Below, in pieces: positions 55,039-64,000 of a DNA stretch of 64,000 bases; the stretch's first letter is position 1; each line of letters opens with the position of its first letter. Under the pieces are notes generated by a model. The model was given only the letters and a program-made list of their open reading frames with translations, did no database searches and was not told the DNA's origin. The DNA is from Caldilineaceae bacterium (GTDB lineage: Bacteria; Chloroflexota; Anaerolineae; Caldilineales; Caldilineaceae): assembly GCA_020845455.1 (NCBI GenBank), contig JADLFO010000102.1, positions 24,209-88,208 of the forward strand, read 5' to 3'. A program made the position numbers and the translations under genes.

Positions 55039-55646
55039 CCGAGCACCACGACGAAGCCCGGGCGGATGCCGCGCAGGCAGGTGAAGTGCAAGCGGGCGAG
55101 GCCGCGGTCGCTGAGTTGCACGGCGGTGACGTCGCAGCGCCCGCGCTCCACGTCGACCGCTATGAAGGCATCTGGATGCGCATGATCGGGGTCATGCTGG
55201 CGATCTTCCTGCTCACGGTCACCATCTCCGGGTTTGCCGTGGGCTTCCAGATCCCCGGCGTCTATCAGCGCGTCGATCCGACCAAACTGTACGAGGCGGG
55301 CAGCCCCTTTGCCGAGCCGGGTCTGCGCGAACTGGCCCCCGGCAAATACGAAGCCTATATCCGCGCCCAGATTTGGCAGTTCACCCCCAACGAAATCCGC
55401 ATCCCTGCCGGCTCCACGGTCACCTTTTATGTGACCAGCCAAGACGTGCAGCACGGCATCAAGATCGCCGACACCAATATCAATATGATGGCGCTGCCCG
55501 GCCAGATCGCCCGCTTAACGACCCGTTTTGATAAACCGGGCACTTACAATTTCGTCTGCCATGAATATTGCGGTCAATTGCATCACACCATGTATGGGCG
55601 TATCATCGTCGAGGAACCAGGCGCTGAACAGGCCCAGGTACAATAA
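55035..55646 (+). CDS. cbaB: Cytochrome ba3-type oxidase subunit II, CuA
   Basis: 203 residues from ATG at 55035. Residues 1-40 are an Ala/Glu-rich cytosolic head, then one membrane helix (MIGVMLAIFLLTVTISGFAV). The cupredoxin domain has IWQFTPNEIRIPAGSTVTFY, SQDVQHGIKI with the first His ligand, and the CuA loop NFVCHEYCGQLHHTMYG with Cys175, Cys179, His183 and Met186. The ATG overlaps the stop of subunit IIa. It accepts electrons from a soluble carrier. Confidence 0.94.
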   Translation: MTEHHDEARADAAQAGEVQAGEAAVAELHGGDVAAPALHVDRYEGIWMRMIGVMLAIFLLTVTISGFAVGFQIPGVYQRVDPTKLYEAGSPFAEPGLRELAPGKYEAYIRAQIWQFTPNEIRIPAGSTVTFYVTSQDVQHGIKIADTNINMMALPGQIARLTTRFDKPGTYNFVCHEYCGQLHHTMYGRIIVEEPGAEQAQVQ

Positions 55647-55662
55647 AGGAGAAACCGCACGA

Positions 55663-57366
55663 ATGTCTGTTCAAACTCTGCCTGCCGCCGTGCCCGCGGC
55701 GCAGCCTGTCCCCGTCCCGCTGACAGACGCCGACCACAGACTCGTCAACCGGCTGACCGGCTGGAATATCGGCGTCGGCATCGCCGCGCTGTCGATCGGC
55801 CTCTGGCTCGGCGTGCTCCAGGGGTTGGATCATGCGGGCCTGAACCTATATAACCCTCTCGCCCCCGGCATCAAGACTTATTACCAGGGCTTGACCATCC
55901 ACGGCGTACTCAACGCCCTGGTGTGGACGACCTTCTTTATCGTCGGCTTCTTCACCTTTGTGGTCGTCAACAGCCTAAAGCGCCCGCTGCGTTATCCCTG
56001 GGTCAACACCTTGGCCTTTATACTCATGCTCGCCGGCCTGCTGATCGCCGCCTATCCACTCTTTGCCAACCTGGCGAGCGTGCTCTACACCTTCTACCCG
56101 CCCATGCTGGCCGACTGGACCTTCTATTTCGGTCTGACGCTGCTTGTGGTGGGGTCGTGGGTTGCCGGCTATGGCATGTACTTCACCTATGGCGCATGGC
56201 GGCGTGAACACCCCGGCGAGCGCACGCCCTTTCTAGCCCTGGCCTCGCTGATCACCATGGTCATGTGGCAGTTGGCGACGCTGGGCGTCGCCGCCGAGAT
56301 CCTCTTTCTGCTGCTGCCCGGCGCGCTGGGCTGGACCGACGGCGCAGACCCGCTGCTCTCGCGCTCGCTCTTTTGGTATTTCGGCCACCCGCTGGTCTAT
56401 TTCTGGCTGCTGCCCGCCTATGTCTCTTGGTATGGCATGTTGCCGGCCCAGACCAACGGCAGAATGTTCAGCGATTCGCTGGCGCGCCTGGTCTTCTGGC
56501 TCTTCCTGGTGCTGTCGGTTCCGCTCGGCTTCCACCACCAATTCGCCGACCCCGGCATCCCGCGCATCTGGAAATACATCCATTCCTCGATCACCTTCAG
56601 CGTCGCCTTCCCCAGCCTGATCACCGCCTTCACCGTGATCGCCTCGCTGGAGATCGGCGCGCGCGCCCGCGGCGGCAAGGGCTATTTCGGCTGGATCCGC
56701 CGGCTCAACTGGGGCGACCCGTCCTATGCGGCGCAGAACTTGGCGATGATCCTCTTTGCCTTTGGCGGCATCAGCGGCATCACCAACGCCTCGTACAACA
56801 TGAACATGGTCGTGCATAACACCTCATGGATCCCCGGCCATTTCCATCTGACCGTCGGCTCCGCCACCACGCTCACCTTCTTTGGCATCTGCTACTGGCT
56901 TGTGCCCAAGCTGACCGGCAACCGGCTCTTTACGCGCGGGCTGGCCTTGGCGCAGGCCTGGACTTGGTTCTTTGGCATGATGCTGTTTGGCAATGCCTAT
57001 CATCTGCTGGGGCTGCGCTTCAGCGTGCCGCGGCGCACCATGTTGAGCGAAGCGCCCTATCGTGCTGCCGAATGGACGCCCTTCCTGTTTGAATCGGCGC
57101 TGGGGGTGACGCTGCTCTTTATCAGCGCCACGATCTTCTTCGCCGTCATCCTGGGCACGATCCTGCTTCCGGGCCGCAAGCTGAAGGAAGAGATTCACAT
57201 GCCCGTGGCCGAACCGCTGCCAGGCCATGAGGCCCCACTCTGGCTCGACCGCTGGTGGCCCTGGCTCAACGGCGCCATCGCCCTGATCATCATCAGCTAT
57301 GGCCCGATGATCTATCAACTGATCCGCGACGCGCAGGCCGTCCCCTTCGCCCCGCGCGTCTGGTAA
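55663..57366 (+). CDS. cbaA: Cytochrome ba3-type oxidase subunit I (heme-copper)
   Basis: 567 residues from ATG at 55663, with AAAGGAG upstream; 13 or so membrane helices. Heme and copper ligands: YQGLTIHGVLNALVWTTFFI, then WYFGHPLVYFWLLPAYVSWY with the His-Tyr pair, then LGFHHQFADPGIP, and NTSWIPGHFHLTVGSATTLT. The YFGHPLVYFWLLPAY spacing and the operon order (IIa, II, I) place it in the type B ba3 group, which works at low oxygen. Reduces O2 and pumps protons. No CyoE/CtaA heme genes are in the window. Confidence 0.95.
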   Translation: MSVQTLPAAVPAAQPVPVPLTDADHRLVNRLTGWNIGVGIAALSIGLWLGVLQGLDHAGLNLYNPLAPGIKTYYQGLTIHGVLNALVWTTFFIVGFFTFVVVNSLKRPLRYPWVNTLAFILMLAGLLIAAYPLFANLASVLYTFYPPMLADWTFYFGLTLLVVGSWVAGYGMYFTYGAWRREHPGERTPFLALASLITMVMWQLATLGVAAEILFLLLPGALGWTDGADPLLSRSLFWYFGHPLVYFWLLPAYVSWYGMLPAQTNGRMFSDSLARLVFWLFLVLSVPLGFHHQFADPGIPRIWKYIHSSITFSVAFPSLITAFTVIASLEIGARARGGKGYFGWIRRLNWGDPSYAAQNLAMILFAFGGISGITNASYNMNMVVHNTSWIPGHFHLTVGSATTLTFFGICYWLVPKLTGNRLFTRGLALAQAWTWFFGMMLFGNAYHLLGLRFSVPRRTMLSEAPYRAAEWTPFLFESALGVTLLFISATIFFAVILGTILLPGRKLKEEIHMPVAEPLPGHEAPLWLDRWWPWLNGAIALIIISYGPMIYQLIRDAQAVPFAPRVW

Positions 57367-57403
57367 ATCGCCGGAAACCCCGGCAGACAATTTCCACGCC
57401 ATC

Positions 57404-57423
57404 ACCTGGTCACCTGACCAGGT
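57404..57423. promoter_or_regulatory. 20-base inverted repeat after the ba3 operon
   Basis: ACCTGGTC-ACCT-GACCAGGT, 37 bases after the subunit I stop. It may be a hairpin or an operator. It precedes a stronger terminator by 30 bases. Confidence 0.5.
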
Positions 57424-57452
57424 CACATACCGGACGGCGGTCTAGCCGTAAT

Positions 57453-57491
57453 GCTCACCAGGTGCATGGCGTACTTGGTGAGCTTTTTCTT
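57453..57491 (+). terminator. Terminator of the SCO/ba3 operon
   Basis: GCTCACCAGGT pairs with ACTTGGTGAGC over 11 bases (one G-T), nine-base loop, then TTTTTCTTT. Clear Rho-independent terminator. Confidence 0.85.
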
Positions 57492-57540
57492 TAGACTGGG
57501 GGCAGGTCTCCGTTTGTTACCGACCGGCCATGAGGTGGGG

Positions 57541-57570
57541 TTGTCCACCGCAGCCGTCTTATACTATATT
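57541..57570 (+). promoter_or_regulatory. Promoter of ppdK
   Basis: TTGTCC, 18-base spacer, TATATT, 50 bases before the ATG. Confidence 0.5.
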
Positions 57571-57571
57571 A

Positions 57572-57597
57572 GCACTGCGTATTTGCACTGCGTTTTT
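57572..57597 (+). repeat. 13-base tandem duplication in the ppdK leader
   Basis: GCACTGCGTATTT followed by GCACTGCGTTTTT, 12 of 13 identical, 23 bases before the start. Confidence 0.8.
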
Positions 57598-57620
57598 GTT
57601 CTGCCAAGGAGATTTACCAG

Positions 57621-60425
57621 ATGGCGACATTCGTACCGGACCAGGCCGCAGATCGCGAACCGGCCAAGGCAAGCCAGGCCGACAAGACCTGGGTATATAT
57701 GTTCAACGAGTTGGACAAGGTCGAAGCCTACGTCAAGCCCAAGAGCTGGGATGATGTCAAAGCGCTGTTGGGTGGCAAGGGCGCCAACCTCTTCGAAATG
57801 ACCCGCTTGGGCGTACCGGTGCCCCCCGGCTTCACCGTCACGACGGAGGCCTGCAATGCCTACCTGGCCTATGACCGCAAATTCCCTCCCGGACAGTGGG
57901 AACAAGAAGTGGCGGCCATGCACAAGTTGGAGCAACAGACGGGAAAACGCTTTGGCGACCCCGAAAACCCGCTCTTTGTCTCCTGCCGTTCCGGCGCCAA
58001 ATTCTCCATGCCCGGCATGATGGACACCGTCCTCAACATCGGCCTCAACGACGACACCGCCAAGGGGATGATCCAGCATACCGGCGACCCGCGCTTTGTC
58101 TACGACTCCTACCGCCGCCTGGTGCAGATGTTCGGCGCGGTGGTCTTGGGCGTGCCCGACGAGCCGTTTGAGGAGATCATCGAGGAAGTCAAGCAGGAAC
58201 GTGGCGTCAAGCAGGACGTCGAACTGTCCGCCGAAGAATGGCAGCACATCACCGAGCGCTTCAAAGGGCTGATCATCGCCTTTGCCGGGCGTGAGTTCCC
58301 GCAAGACCCCTACGAGCAGTTGGAACTGGCTACCCGCGCCGTCTTTAACAGTTGGTTCGGCAAGCGCGCCGTCGACTATCGCAACGCCACCAACATCCGC
58401 CATGACCTAGGCACCGCCGTCAACATCCAGATGGTGGTCTTTGGCAACATGGGCGAAGACAGCGGCACCGGCGTCGCCTTTACGCGCAACCCGGTCAACG
58501 GCGTCAACGAAATGTATGGCGACTATCTGCTCAACGCCCAGGGCGAAGACGTGGTCGCCGGCATCCGCAACACGCTGCCCATCGCGCAACTCCAGAGCGA
58601 TATGCCCGAAGTCTATGCCCAATTCATGGACATCACCGAAAAACTGGAGCATCACTTCCGCGAGATGCAGGATGTGGAGTTCACCATCGAACGGCGCAAA
58701 CTGTGGATGCTGCAAACGCGCGACGGCAAGCGCACTGCCCGCGCCGCCATCAAGATCGCGGTCGACCTGGCGAACGAAGGTCTGATCGACAAGAAGGCGG
58801 CGCTGATGCGTGTCAAGCCCGAGCAGGTCGACATGCTGCTGCACCCGCAGTTTGGCGAAAAGACCAAGCGCGCCGCGCGCGACGAAGGCCGCCGTTTGGT
58901 CGAGAAGGCGGTCAATGCCAGCCCTGGCGCAGCGGTCGGCGTCGCCGCCTTTGATGCCGACATCGCCGAGAAATGGGCGAAAGAGGGCAAGGCTGTGATC
59001 ATGGTCCGCCCAGAGACCAAGCCTGACGACGTACACGGCATGATCGCAGCCAAGGGCATCCTCACCAGCCGCGGCGGCGCCACCAGCCATGCGGCGGTGG
59101 TCGCCCGCCAGTTTGGCACCCCGGCGGTCTGCGGCGCCGAGGCGCTCCAGATCAACGTGTCCGAACGGCTCTTCACCGTCGAGCGCGAAAGCGGCACAAT
59201 TGAGGTGCATGAAGGCGATTGGTTGAGCATCGACGGCGGCACAGGCGAAGTCTACCTGGGCCAACTCGAAACGCATGAACCGGACTTCGAGCGCGAAGTC
59301 GACCTCAACACCCTCTTGACTTGGGCCGACGATATCCGTCGGCTGGGCGTCTGGGCCAATGCCGACTACCCGGCAGACGCCGAACGCGCCCGACGCTACG
59401 GCGCCGAGGGCGTGGGGCTGTGCCGCACCGAGCACATGTTCTTTGCCGAAGACCGCTTGCCGATCGTCCAAGAGATGATCATGGCAACCAGTAAGGCGCG
59501 GCGGGTGACCGCCCTGGAGAAGCTCCTGCCCATGCAGCGCAGCGACTTCGAGGGCATCTTCCGGGCGATGCACGGCCAGCCAGTCATCATTCGCCTGCTG
59601 GACCCGCCTCTGCATGAGTTCCTGCCTTCCTACGAGGAATTGGTGCAGAACTTGGCCGACCTCAAGGTGCGGCTGCAGCACTTCCACACACTGAGCGAGA
59701 TCGACGCCGCCCTGGCTGAAGTCCGCGCCAAGGAGGATGTCCTGCGCCGGGTCGAATCGCTGCGTGAAGCCAACCCGATGTTAGGTCTGCGCGGCGACCG
59801 CCTGGGCCTGGTCATGCCTGAGATTACCGAGATGCAGGTGCGGGCCATCTTGGAAGCAGCGGTGCGTGTCAAGCGCGAAGGCGTCGTCGTCTACCCGGAG
59901 ATCATGATCCCGCTGGCGGGCCATGTCAATGAACTCAAGCGCATGAAGGAGATCGTCGAGACGGTGGCCAAGCAGGTCTTTGAGGAGACGGGCGCGACCG
60001 TCGAGTACAAATTCGGCACGATGATCGAAGTGCCGCGCGCCGCGCTGACCGCCGACGAGATGGCAGCCGAGGCCGAGTTCTTCAGCTTTGGCACCAACGA
60101 CCTGACCCAGACCACCTTTGGCATCAGCCGCGACGACGCCGAGGCCAAGTTCCTGATCCAGTTTGTGGAAGAAGGCATTCTGCCCAACAACCCCTTCCAG
60201 CAGCTTGACCGCATAGGGGTGGGCAAGCTGATCGAGACAGCTGTCACGCTGGGGCGCGGCACGCGCGCCGATCTGCATGTAGGTATCTGCGGCGAACATG
60301 GCGGCGACCCAAGCAGCATCGAGTTCTGCCATCTGGCCGGCTTGAACTATGTGAGCTGCAGCCCCTTCCGGGTTCCGATTGCCCGGCTGGCCGCGGCCCA
60401 CGCCTCGATCGCCAACGGCAAATAG
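57621..60425 (+). CDS. ppdK: Pyruvate, phosphate dikinase
   Basis: 934 residues. ATP-grasp domain at about 45-390 (VKALLGGKGANLFEMTRLGV, SMPGMMDTVLNIGLND, VQMFGAVVLGVPDEPFEEII). Phosphohistidine swivelling domain with the catalytic His490 in LTSRGGATSHAAVVARQFGT. C-terminal PEP/pyruvate TIM barrel with GVGLCRTEHMFFAEDRLPIV, FGTNDLTQTTFGISRDD and the catalytic Cys region of GICGEHGGDPSSIEFCHLAG. It interconverts pyruvate and PEP with ATP/PPi. A 30-residue N-terminal extension precedes the fold. Single gene with its own promoter and terminators. Confidence 0.97.
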   Translation: MATFVPDQAADREPAKASQADKTWVYMFNELDKVEAYVKPKSWDDVKALLGGKGANLFEMTRLGVPVPPGFTVTTEACNAYLAYDRKFPPGQWEQEVAAMHKLEQQTGKRFGDPENPLFVSCRSGAKFSMPGMMDTVLNIGLNDDTAKGMIQHTGDPRFVYDSYRRLVQMFGAVVLGVPDEPFEEIIEEVKQERGVKQDVELSAEEWQHITERFKGLIIAFAGREFPQDPYEQLELATRAVFNSWFGKRAVDYRNATNIRHDLGTAVNIQMVVFGNMGEDSGTGVAFTRNPVNGVNEMYGDYLLNAQGEDVVAGIRNTLPIAQLQSDMPEVYAQFMDITEKLEHHFREMQDVEFTIERRKLWMLQTRDGKRTARAAIKIAVDLANEGLIDKKAALMRVKPEQVDMLLHPQFGEKTKRAARDEGRRLVEKAVNASPGAAVGVAAFDADIAEKWAKEGKAVIMVRPETKPDDVHGMIAAKGILTSRGGATSHAAVVARQFGTPAVCGAEALQINVSERLFTVERESGTIEVHEGDWLSIDGGTGEVYLGQLETHEPDFEREVDLNTLLTWADDIRRLGVWANADYPADAERARRYGAEGVGLCRTEHMFFAEDRLPIVQEMIMATSKARRVTALEKLLPMQRSDFEGIFRAMHGQPVIIRLLDPPLHEFLPSYEELVQNLADLKVRLQHFHTLSEIDAALAEVRAKEDVLRRVESLREANPMLGLRGDRLGLVMPEITEMQVRAILEAAVRVKREGVVVYPEIMIPLAGHVNELKRMKEIVETVAKQVFEETGATVEYKFGTMIEVPRAALTADEMAAEAEFFSFGTNDLTQTTFGISRDDAEAKFLIQFVEEGILPNNPFQQLDRIGVGKLIETAVTLGRGTRADLHVGICGEHGGDPSSIEFCHLAGLNYVSCSPFRVPIARLAAAHASIANGK

Positions 60426-60459
60426 CGCGGAGATCGAGCAGCGCAGTTCTGGAGTTCCG

Positions 60460-60488
60460 CTGGGGCCTAGCTCAACGCTAGGCCCCAG
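60460..60488 (+). terminator. First hairpin after ppdK
   Basis: CTGGGGCCTAGC / GCTAGGCCCCAG, 12-base perfect stem with a TCAAC loop and no T-run. Confidence 0.6.
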
Positions 60489-60511
60489 ACGCATCCCCTA
60501 TCTGGCCGAAC

Positions 60512-60545
60512 AACGCCTCAGATACGCGTGTGTCTGAGGCGTTTA
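60512..60545 (+). terminator. Second hairpin after ppdK
   Basis: AACGCCTCAGATAC pairs with GTGTCTGAGGCGTT (14 pairs, one G-T), four-base loop GCGT, followed by TTACAATC. The two hairpins in series should stop ppdK read-through. TACAAT at its end might also act as a -10 for the next gene. Confidence 0.7.
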
Positions 60546-60617
60546 CAATCCGGCGCAAATCCTTTACGATCATGTCCAGTAGGTTCATCCGGATCGTACA
60601 GCTTTGTTGAATGGCGC

Positions 60618-61886
60618 ATGTTGACCTCTCAGGCGGATCTCTTCTATCGTTTTGCCATAGCGTTGGTGATCGGCATTTTGATCGGGTTGGAGCGCGAGAA
60701 CGCGGCCGAGGATCAGCACAGACCGCTTTTCGCCGGCATCCGCACCTTTGCCCTGCTGGCCTTGGCCGGCTGTATCGGCGCGCTCCTGACCGATGTCTTG
60801 GACTCGCCCTGGCCGCTGGTGGCGGTGATCCTGGCCGTGGGCGGGGTCGTGGTGGCAGCCTATCTCGTGTTGTCACGCAAAGGCGACTTTGGCAGCACCT
60901 CCGAAGTGGCGGCCCTGATTGCGCCGCTGTTGGGTGCGCTCTGCTATTTTGAGTATCTGGCGCTGGCCGCGGCGCTGGCGGTGCTCACGACCGTGCTGCT
61001 CTCGCTGAAGCCCGCTATGCACAACTTTGCGCGCCACCTCAGCCGCGACGATGTCTATGCCACGCTCAAATTCGCCGTCATCACCGCCATTGTGCTGCCC
61101 ATCCTGCCCAACCAGACCTTTGGCCCGCCGCCGTTCGACGCTCTCAACCCCTACCGCGTCTGGCTGATGGTCGTCTTTATCTCGGGCATCAGCTTCACGG
61201 GCTATGTCTTGATGAAGCTCGTCAACGTGCGCAACGGCATCGGGCTGACCGGCTTTCTGGGTGGGCTGGTCTCGAGCACCGCTGTGACGCTCAGCTTTAG
61301 CCAGCGCAGCCGCGGCCAACCGGCGCTGGCCGAGCCCTTTGCGCTGGCGATCACCATCGCTTGGGCCATGATGTTTCTGCGCGTGCTGATCGCCGTGGCG
61401 GCGCTCAACCTGGCCCTGCTGGCGAGCCTCTGGCTGCCGCTGGTGGCGGCAGGCGCAAGCCTGCTGGCCTATGCCGGGTTTCTCTACTATCGCCGCGCCG
61501 GTAATCCAACCGAATCGATGACGCTGGCCAACCCGTTTGAGCTGGGTCCGGCGCTTGCGTTCGGCGCGCTCTACGCCGCCATCCTCCTGATCTCGCGTGC
61601 GGCGCAGCTTTATCTCGGCGATGCGGGGCTTTACCTGTCCAGCGCCATCGCCGGGTTGGCCGACGTCAACGCCATCACGCTGTCGATGGCCGAACTGAGC
61701 GGCCATGATACCGGCATCGCCATCGGCACCGCCGCCTATGCGGTGATCCTGGCTGTGCTGTCGAACACGTTGAGCAAGACCGTGCTGGTTTTCATCACAG
61801 GTTCAAGCGCCTTGCGTATGGTACTGCTGCCGAGCGTCCTGCTCGGCCTGTTGGTGACGGCCGGGGTCACGCTGCTGGTCGTCTAG
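60618..61886 (+). CDS. MgtC/SapB-DUF4010 family integral membrane protein
   Basis: 422 residues from ATG at 60618, about 12 helices. The N-terminal quarter is MgtC-like (FAIALVIGILIGLERENAAE, FAGIRTFALLALAGCIGALL). The remainder matches DUF4010 (KFAVITAIVLPILPNQTFGP, LTGFLGGLVSSTAVTLSFSQ RSR, SAIAGLADVNAITLSMAELS). Function is not established; members are often listed as putative Mg2+ transport-related. In-frame sequence upstream to 60528 falls in the terminator hairpin and is excluded. Confidence 0.88.
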   Translation: MLTSQADLFYRFAIALVIGILIGLERENAAEDQHRPLFAGIRTFALLALAGCIGALLTDVLDSPWPLVAVILAVGGVVVAAYLVLSRKGDFGSTSEVAALIAPLLGALCYFEYLALAAALAVLTTVLLSLKPAMHNFARHLSRDDVYATLKFAVITAIVLPILPNQTFGPPPFDALNPYRVWLMVVFISGISFTGYVLMKLVNVRNGIGLTGFLGGLVSSTAVTLSFSQRSRGQPALAEPFALAITIAWAMMFLRVLIAVAALNLALLASLWLPLVAAGASLLAYAGFLYYRRAGNPTESMTLANPFELGPALAFGALYAAILLISRAAQLYLGDAGLYLSSAIAGLADVNAITLSMAELSGHDTGIAIGTAAYAVILAVLSNTLSKTVLVFITGSSALRMVLLPSVLLGLLVTAGVTLLVV

Positions 61887-61934
61887 CCGTGCGCCGGCGC
61901 ATGCACACCGGCATAAGAAAGAGTCAAGCGTTTG

Positions 61935-62873
61935 ATGCCTGTGATCGAGACTGCCCATCTGACCCGCCTGTTCGGGAGCACGCGCGCCGTAGACGACCTG
62001 ACCTTAACGGTCAACCGGGGTGAAATCTTTGGCATGTTGGGCCACAACGGGGCGGGAAAGACCACGACCATCCGTCTGCTCAATGGGCTGCTGGACCCCT
62101 CTGCGGGCACGCTGCGCGTGTTGGGGCTAGACCCCACGCGCCAGGGGCCGCGCCTGCGCGGGCAGACGGGCGTGCTGACGGAGACCTCCTCGCTCGACGA
62201 GCGGCTGAGCGCGTGGGACAACCTGGCCTTTTTTGGCGCAATCTATGGCATGCCGGCGCGCCAGATCTCGGCGCGCGTCACACAGTTGTTGGAGACCTTC
62301 GGGCTGGCCGAACGCAGTCAGGAGCGGGTCGCCGCCTATAGCAAGGGGATGAAACAGCGGCTGGCCCTGGCCCGCGCCCTGCTGCACGCGCCGCAGGTGA
62401 TCTTTCTGGATGAGCCGGCCGCGGGGCTGGACCCGGTCGCTACGCGCCAGCTTCATGACCTGATCCTGCACCTCAGCCGCCAAGAGGGGCGTACGGTCTA
62501 TTTGTGTACCCATAATCTGGCCGAGGCGCAGCGGCTCTGCGACCGGGTGGCGGTGCTGCAACAGGGGCGTCTTCTCGCCCTGGGTTCGCCCGTCGAGCTG
62601 GCCCAGCGCATCGCGCCGGCAGTGCAACTGCGGTTGGAGCTAGAGCCGGTTGACGTGGCGCAAGCGGCCCAGGTGATCGAACAGGCGGGCGCGAAGGTGG
62701 CGCAAACAGAGGCGGCGGCGCTGCTGGTAGAGGGAATAGCGCGCGCACAGATACCGACGTTGGTGCGTGCGCTGGTGCAGGCCGGCGTCCGGCTCTACCG
62801 GCTGGACTATGCCGAGCCGTCGCTGGAGGATGTCTACTTTGCGTTGCATAGGATACAGGGAGAAGAGCCATGA
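61935..62873 (+). CDS. ABC transporter ATP-binding protein (exporter type)
   Basis: 312 residues. Walker A GHNGAGKTTTIRLL, Q-loop near QTGVLTETSSLDERLSAWDN, ABC signature YSKGMKQRLALARALLHA, Walker [20 protein letters not shown]-loop CTHNLAEAQRLCD. The C-terminal 80 residues are the DUF4162-like extension seen in NatA/DrrA-type exporters (PSLEDVYFALHRIQGEEP at the end). Its stop overlaps the permease start (ATGA). Substrate unknown. Confidence 0.93.
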   Translation: MPVIETAHLTRLFGSTRAVDDLTLTVNRGEIFGMLGHNGAGKTTTIRLLNGLLDPSAGTLRVLGLDPTRQGPRLRGQTGVLTETSSLDERLSAWDNLAFFGAIYGMPARQISARVTQLLETFGLAERSQERVAAYSKGMKQRLALARALLHAPQVIFLDEPAAGLDPVATRQLHDLILHLSRQEGRTVYLCTHNLAEAQRLCDRVAVLQQGRLLALGSPVELAQRIAPAVQLRLELEPVDVAQAAQVIEQAGAKVAQTEAAALLVEGIARAQIPTLVRALVQAGVRLYRLDYAEPSLEDVYFALHRIQGEEP

Positions 62874-63694
62874 ACTGGCGCGCCATCATCGCCATCGTGC
62901 GCAAAGACCTCAAGGTAATCCGGCGCAGCCGGGGCGTGATGCTCCCGTTGATCATTGTGCCGGCGCTGGTCTGCGTGCTGCTGCCGGGGCTGTTTGCGGC
63001 GCTGCCGCAGGTGATCGGCGACTTTGCCCTAGCCGATACGCAAAATGACATGGAAGTTTGGCTGGCGCAACTGCCGCAGAGCTTCCAGCAGGAGTTTATG
63101 GGCTACACCGATCCCCAGCGCATAGTCATTCTGCTGGCAGTCTACTACTTTGCGCCGATGTATCTAATCCTGCCGCTGATGGTCTCCAGCGTGATCGCGG
63201 CGGACAGCCTGGCGGGCGAAAAAGAGCGCAAGACGCTGGAGGCGCTGCTCTATACGCCCACCAGCGACCAGGATATTTTGGCAGCCAAATTGCTCTCGGC
63301 GTGGGCGCCTGCCGTCATGGTAGCGTGGCTGGGGTTTGCGCTCTATGCGCTGGTGCTCAACGGCGTCGGCTGGCCGCTCTTTGGCCGCGTCTTCTTTCCC
63401 AACCTCATGTGGTGGCTGCTGGCGCTGTGGGTCGCCCCGGCGTTGGCGGGTCTTGGGCTGGGCGTCACCGTGTTGATCTCGGCGCGTGTGGGGACTTTTC
63501 AAGAGGCGTATCAACTGGGCGGGCTGGTGGTGCTGCCGGTGGTGGCGCTGATGGTCAGCCAGAGTGCGGGTGCGCTCTACTTGGGGTCGCGCATAGTCTT
63601 TGGCTTGGGAGTGGCGGCGTGGGTGGTCGACGGTGCGCTGTTCTGGCTGGGGTCGCGCCTCCTACGGCGCAGCAGCCTCTTAACACGGCTCTAG
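62870..63694 (+). CDS. ABC-2 type transporter permease
   Basis: 274 residues and six membrane helices. N-terminus WRAIIAIVRKDLKVIRRSRG VML, first helix PLIIVPALVCVLLPGLFA, ABC-2 motif LAGEKERKTLEALLYTPTSD QDI after helix 2. Pairs with the ATPase gene immediately upstream through an ATGA overlap. A long outside loop between helices 1 and 2 (LAQLPQSFQQEFMGYTDPQR) is present. Export of a small molecule or ion is inferred from the pair type. Confidence 0.88.
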   Translation: MNWRAIIAIVRKDLKVIRRSRGVMLPLIIVPALVCVLLPGLFAALPQVIGDFALADTQNDMEVWLAQLPQSFQQEFMGYTDPQRIVILLAVYYFAPMYLILPLMVSSVIAADSLAGEKERKTLEALLYTPTSDQDILAAKLLSAWAPAVMVAWLGFALYALVLNGVGWPLFGRVFFPNLMWWLLALWVAPALAGLGLGVTVLISARVGTFQEAYQLGGLVVLPVVALMVSQSAGALYLGSRIVFGLGVAAWVVDGALFWLGSRLLRRSSLLTRL

Positions 63695-63771
63695 CGGATT
63701 CGGTGTGGACTGAATGCGGGCGGGGCATCGCCGTGTGTGAGGAATACATTTTTGCGCGTGGGAAAGCAAAT

Positions 63772-63800
63772 TTGACAGACGGGCGGGCCTCTGGTATCAT
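63772..63800 (+). promoter_or_regulatory. Promoter of the methionine tRNA pair
   Basis: TTGACA, 17-base spacer, TATCAT, 16 bases before tRNA-fMet. Near-consensus. Confidence 0.85.
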
Positions 63801-63815
63801 AGTGAGCATAACTGA

Positions 63816-63887
<72 letters not shown>

Positions 63888-63893
63888 CTCATG

Positions 63894-63917
63894 GCCGCCG
63901 GGCCTAGGCCCGGCGGC
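63894..63917. repeat. 24-base palindrome between the two tRNA genes
   Basis: GCCGCCGGGCCT and its exact complement; folds as a ten-pair hairpin with CTAG as loop. It may separate or process the two tRNAs. Confidence 0.7.
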
Positions 63918-63925
63918 TTCCACTT

Positions 63926-63999
<74 letters not shown>

Positions 64000-64000
64000 C

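Noticed and set aside
60528..60617. Upstream in-frame extension of the MgtC-like gene
   Set aside because: It coincides with the second ppdK terminator hairpin and lacks membrane-protein character.

Overview
The window is a GC-rich bacterial chromosome segment with densely packed genes, short intergenic gaps and many ATGA overlaps. It is most like a member of the Chloroflexota, in the Caldilineae/Anaerolineae range. That placement is an inference from gene content: secreted SH3b plus clan GH-A glycosidase-like proteins, a fused glycyl-tRNA synthetase, an AfsR/BTAD-type regulator with ATPase and TPR parts, a cyanobacterial-style Hox hydrogenase beside a ba3-type oxidase, and a DUF4349 lipoprotein. 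No rRNA, CRISPR array or intact mobile element is present.

Layout. 1-1426 is the 5' part of the 2-oxoglutarate dehydrogenase E1 gene. 1605-3145 is a degraded integrated element against a tRNA-Val gene: a lower-GC gene pair that may be a toxin and its immunity partner, a phage scaffold-protein relic with a nonsense codon, and an integrase N-terminal relic. 3608-10857 holds three tandem paralogous SH3b/GH-A secreted or membrane-anchored proteins. 11143-14215 has a membrane-anchored unknown, a PGI/PMI-like SIS-domain protein, an unassigned structured RNA locus with a consensus promoter and terminator, and a small SWIM zinc-finger protein. 14464-20281 is one probable operon: flippase-like protein, UDP-glucose dehydrogenase, an active/inactive pair of M16 peptidases, AcpS and CutA. 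20283-34204 carries a DinB-like relic, a homocysteine methyltransferase/MTHFR fusion, a site-2 protease, fused GlyQS, a GNAT protein, a secreted unknown, the AfsR-like regulator and a LysM-PA14 protein. 34194-43749 has a beta-CASP nuclease-type protein, adenine deaminase, two aminotransferases, a TSUP permease, the DUF4349 lipoprotein, an MFS permease and a YjbR/MmcQ protein.

43827-47138 is the glycine cleavage P protein on the minus strand under a tandem glycine riboswitch with a clear intrinsic terminator and upstream promoter. 47433-53254 is a complete hoxEFUYH set plus maturation protease. 53393-57366 is a respiratory operon: two SCO proteins, a 40-residue subunit IIa, subunit II and subunit I of a ba3-type oxidase. 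57621-60425 is pyruvate phosphate dikinase. The end has an MgtC/DUF4010 membrane protein, an ABC exporter pair, and the initiator and elongator methionine tRNAs.

Together the right half is an energy-metabolism block: H2/NAD(H) exchange by Hox, low-oxygen respiration by the ba3 oxidase with its copper chaperones, and pyruvate/PEP conversion. The observations most worth a second look are the unassigned RNA locus at about 13625-13871, the tRNA-Val-associated element remnant, and short tandem repeats of 11-15 bases immediately upstream of or at several start codons.
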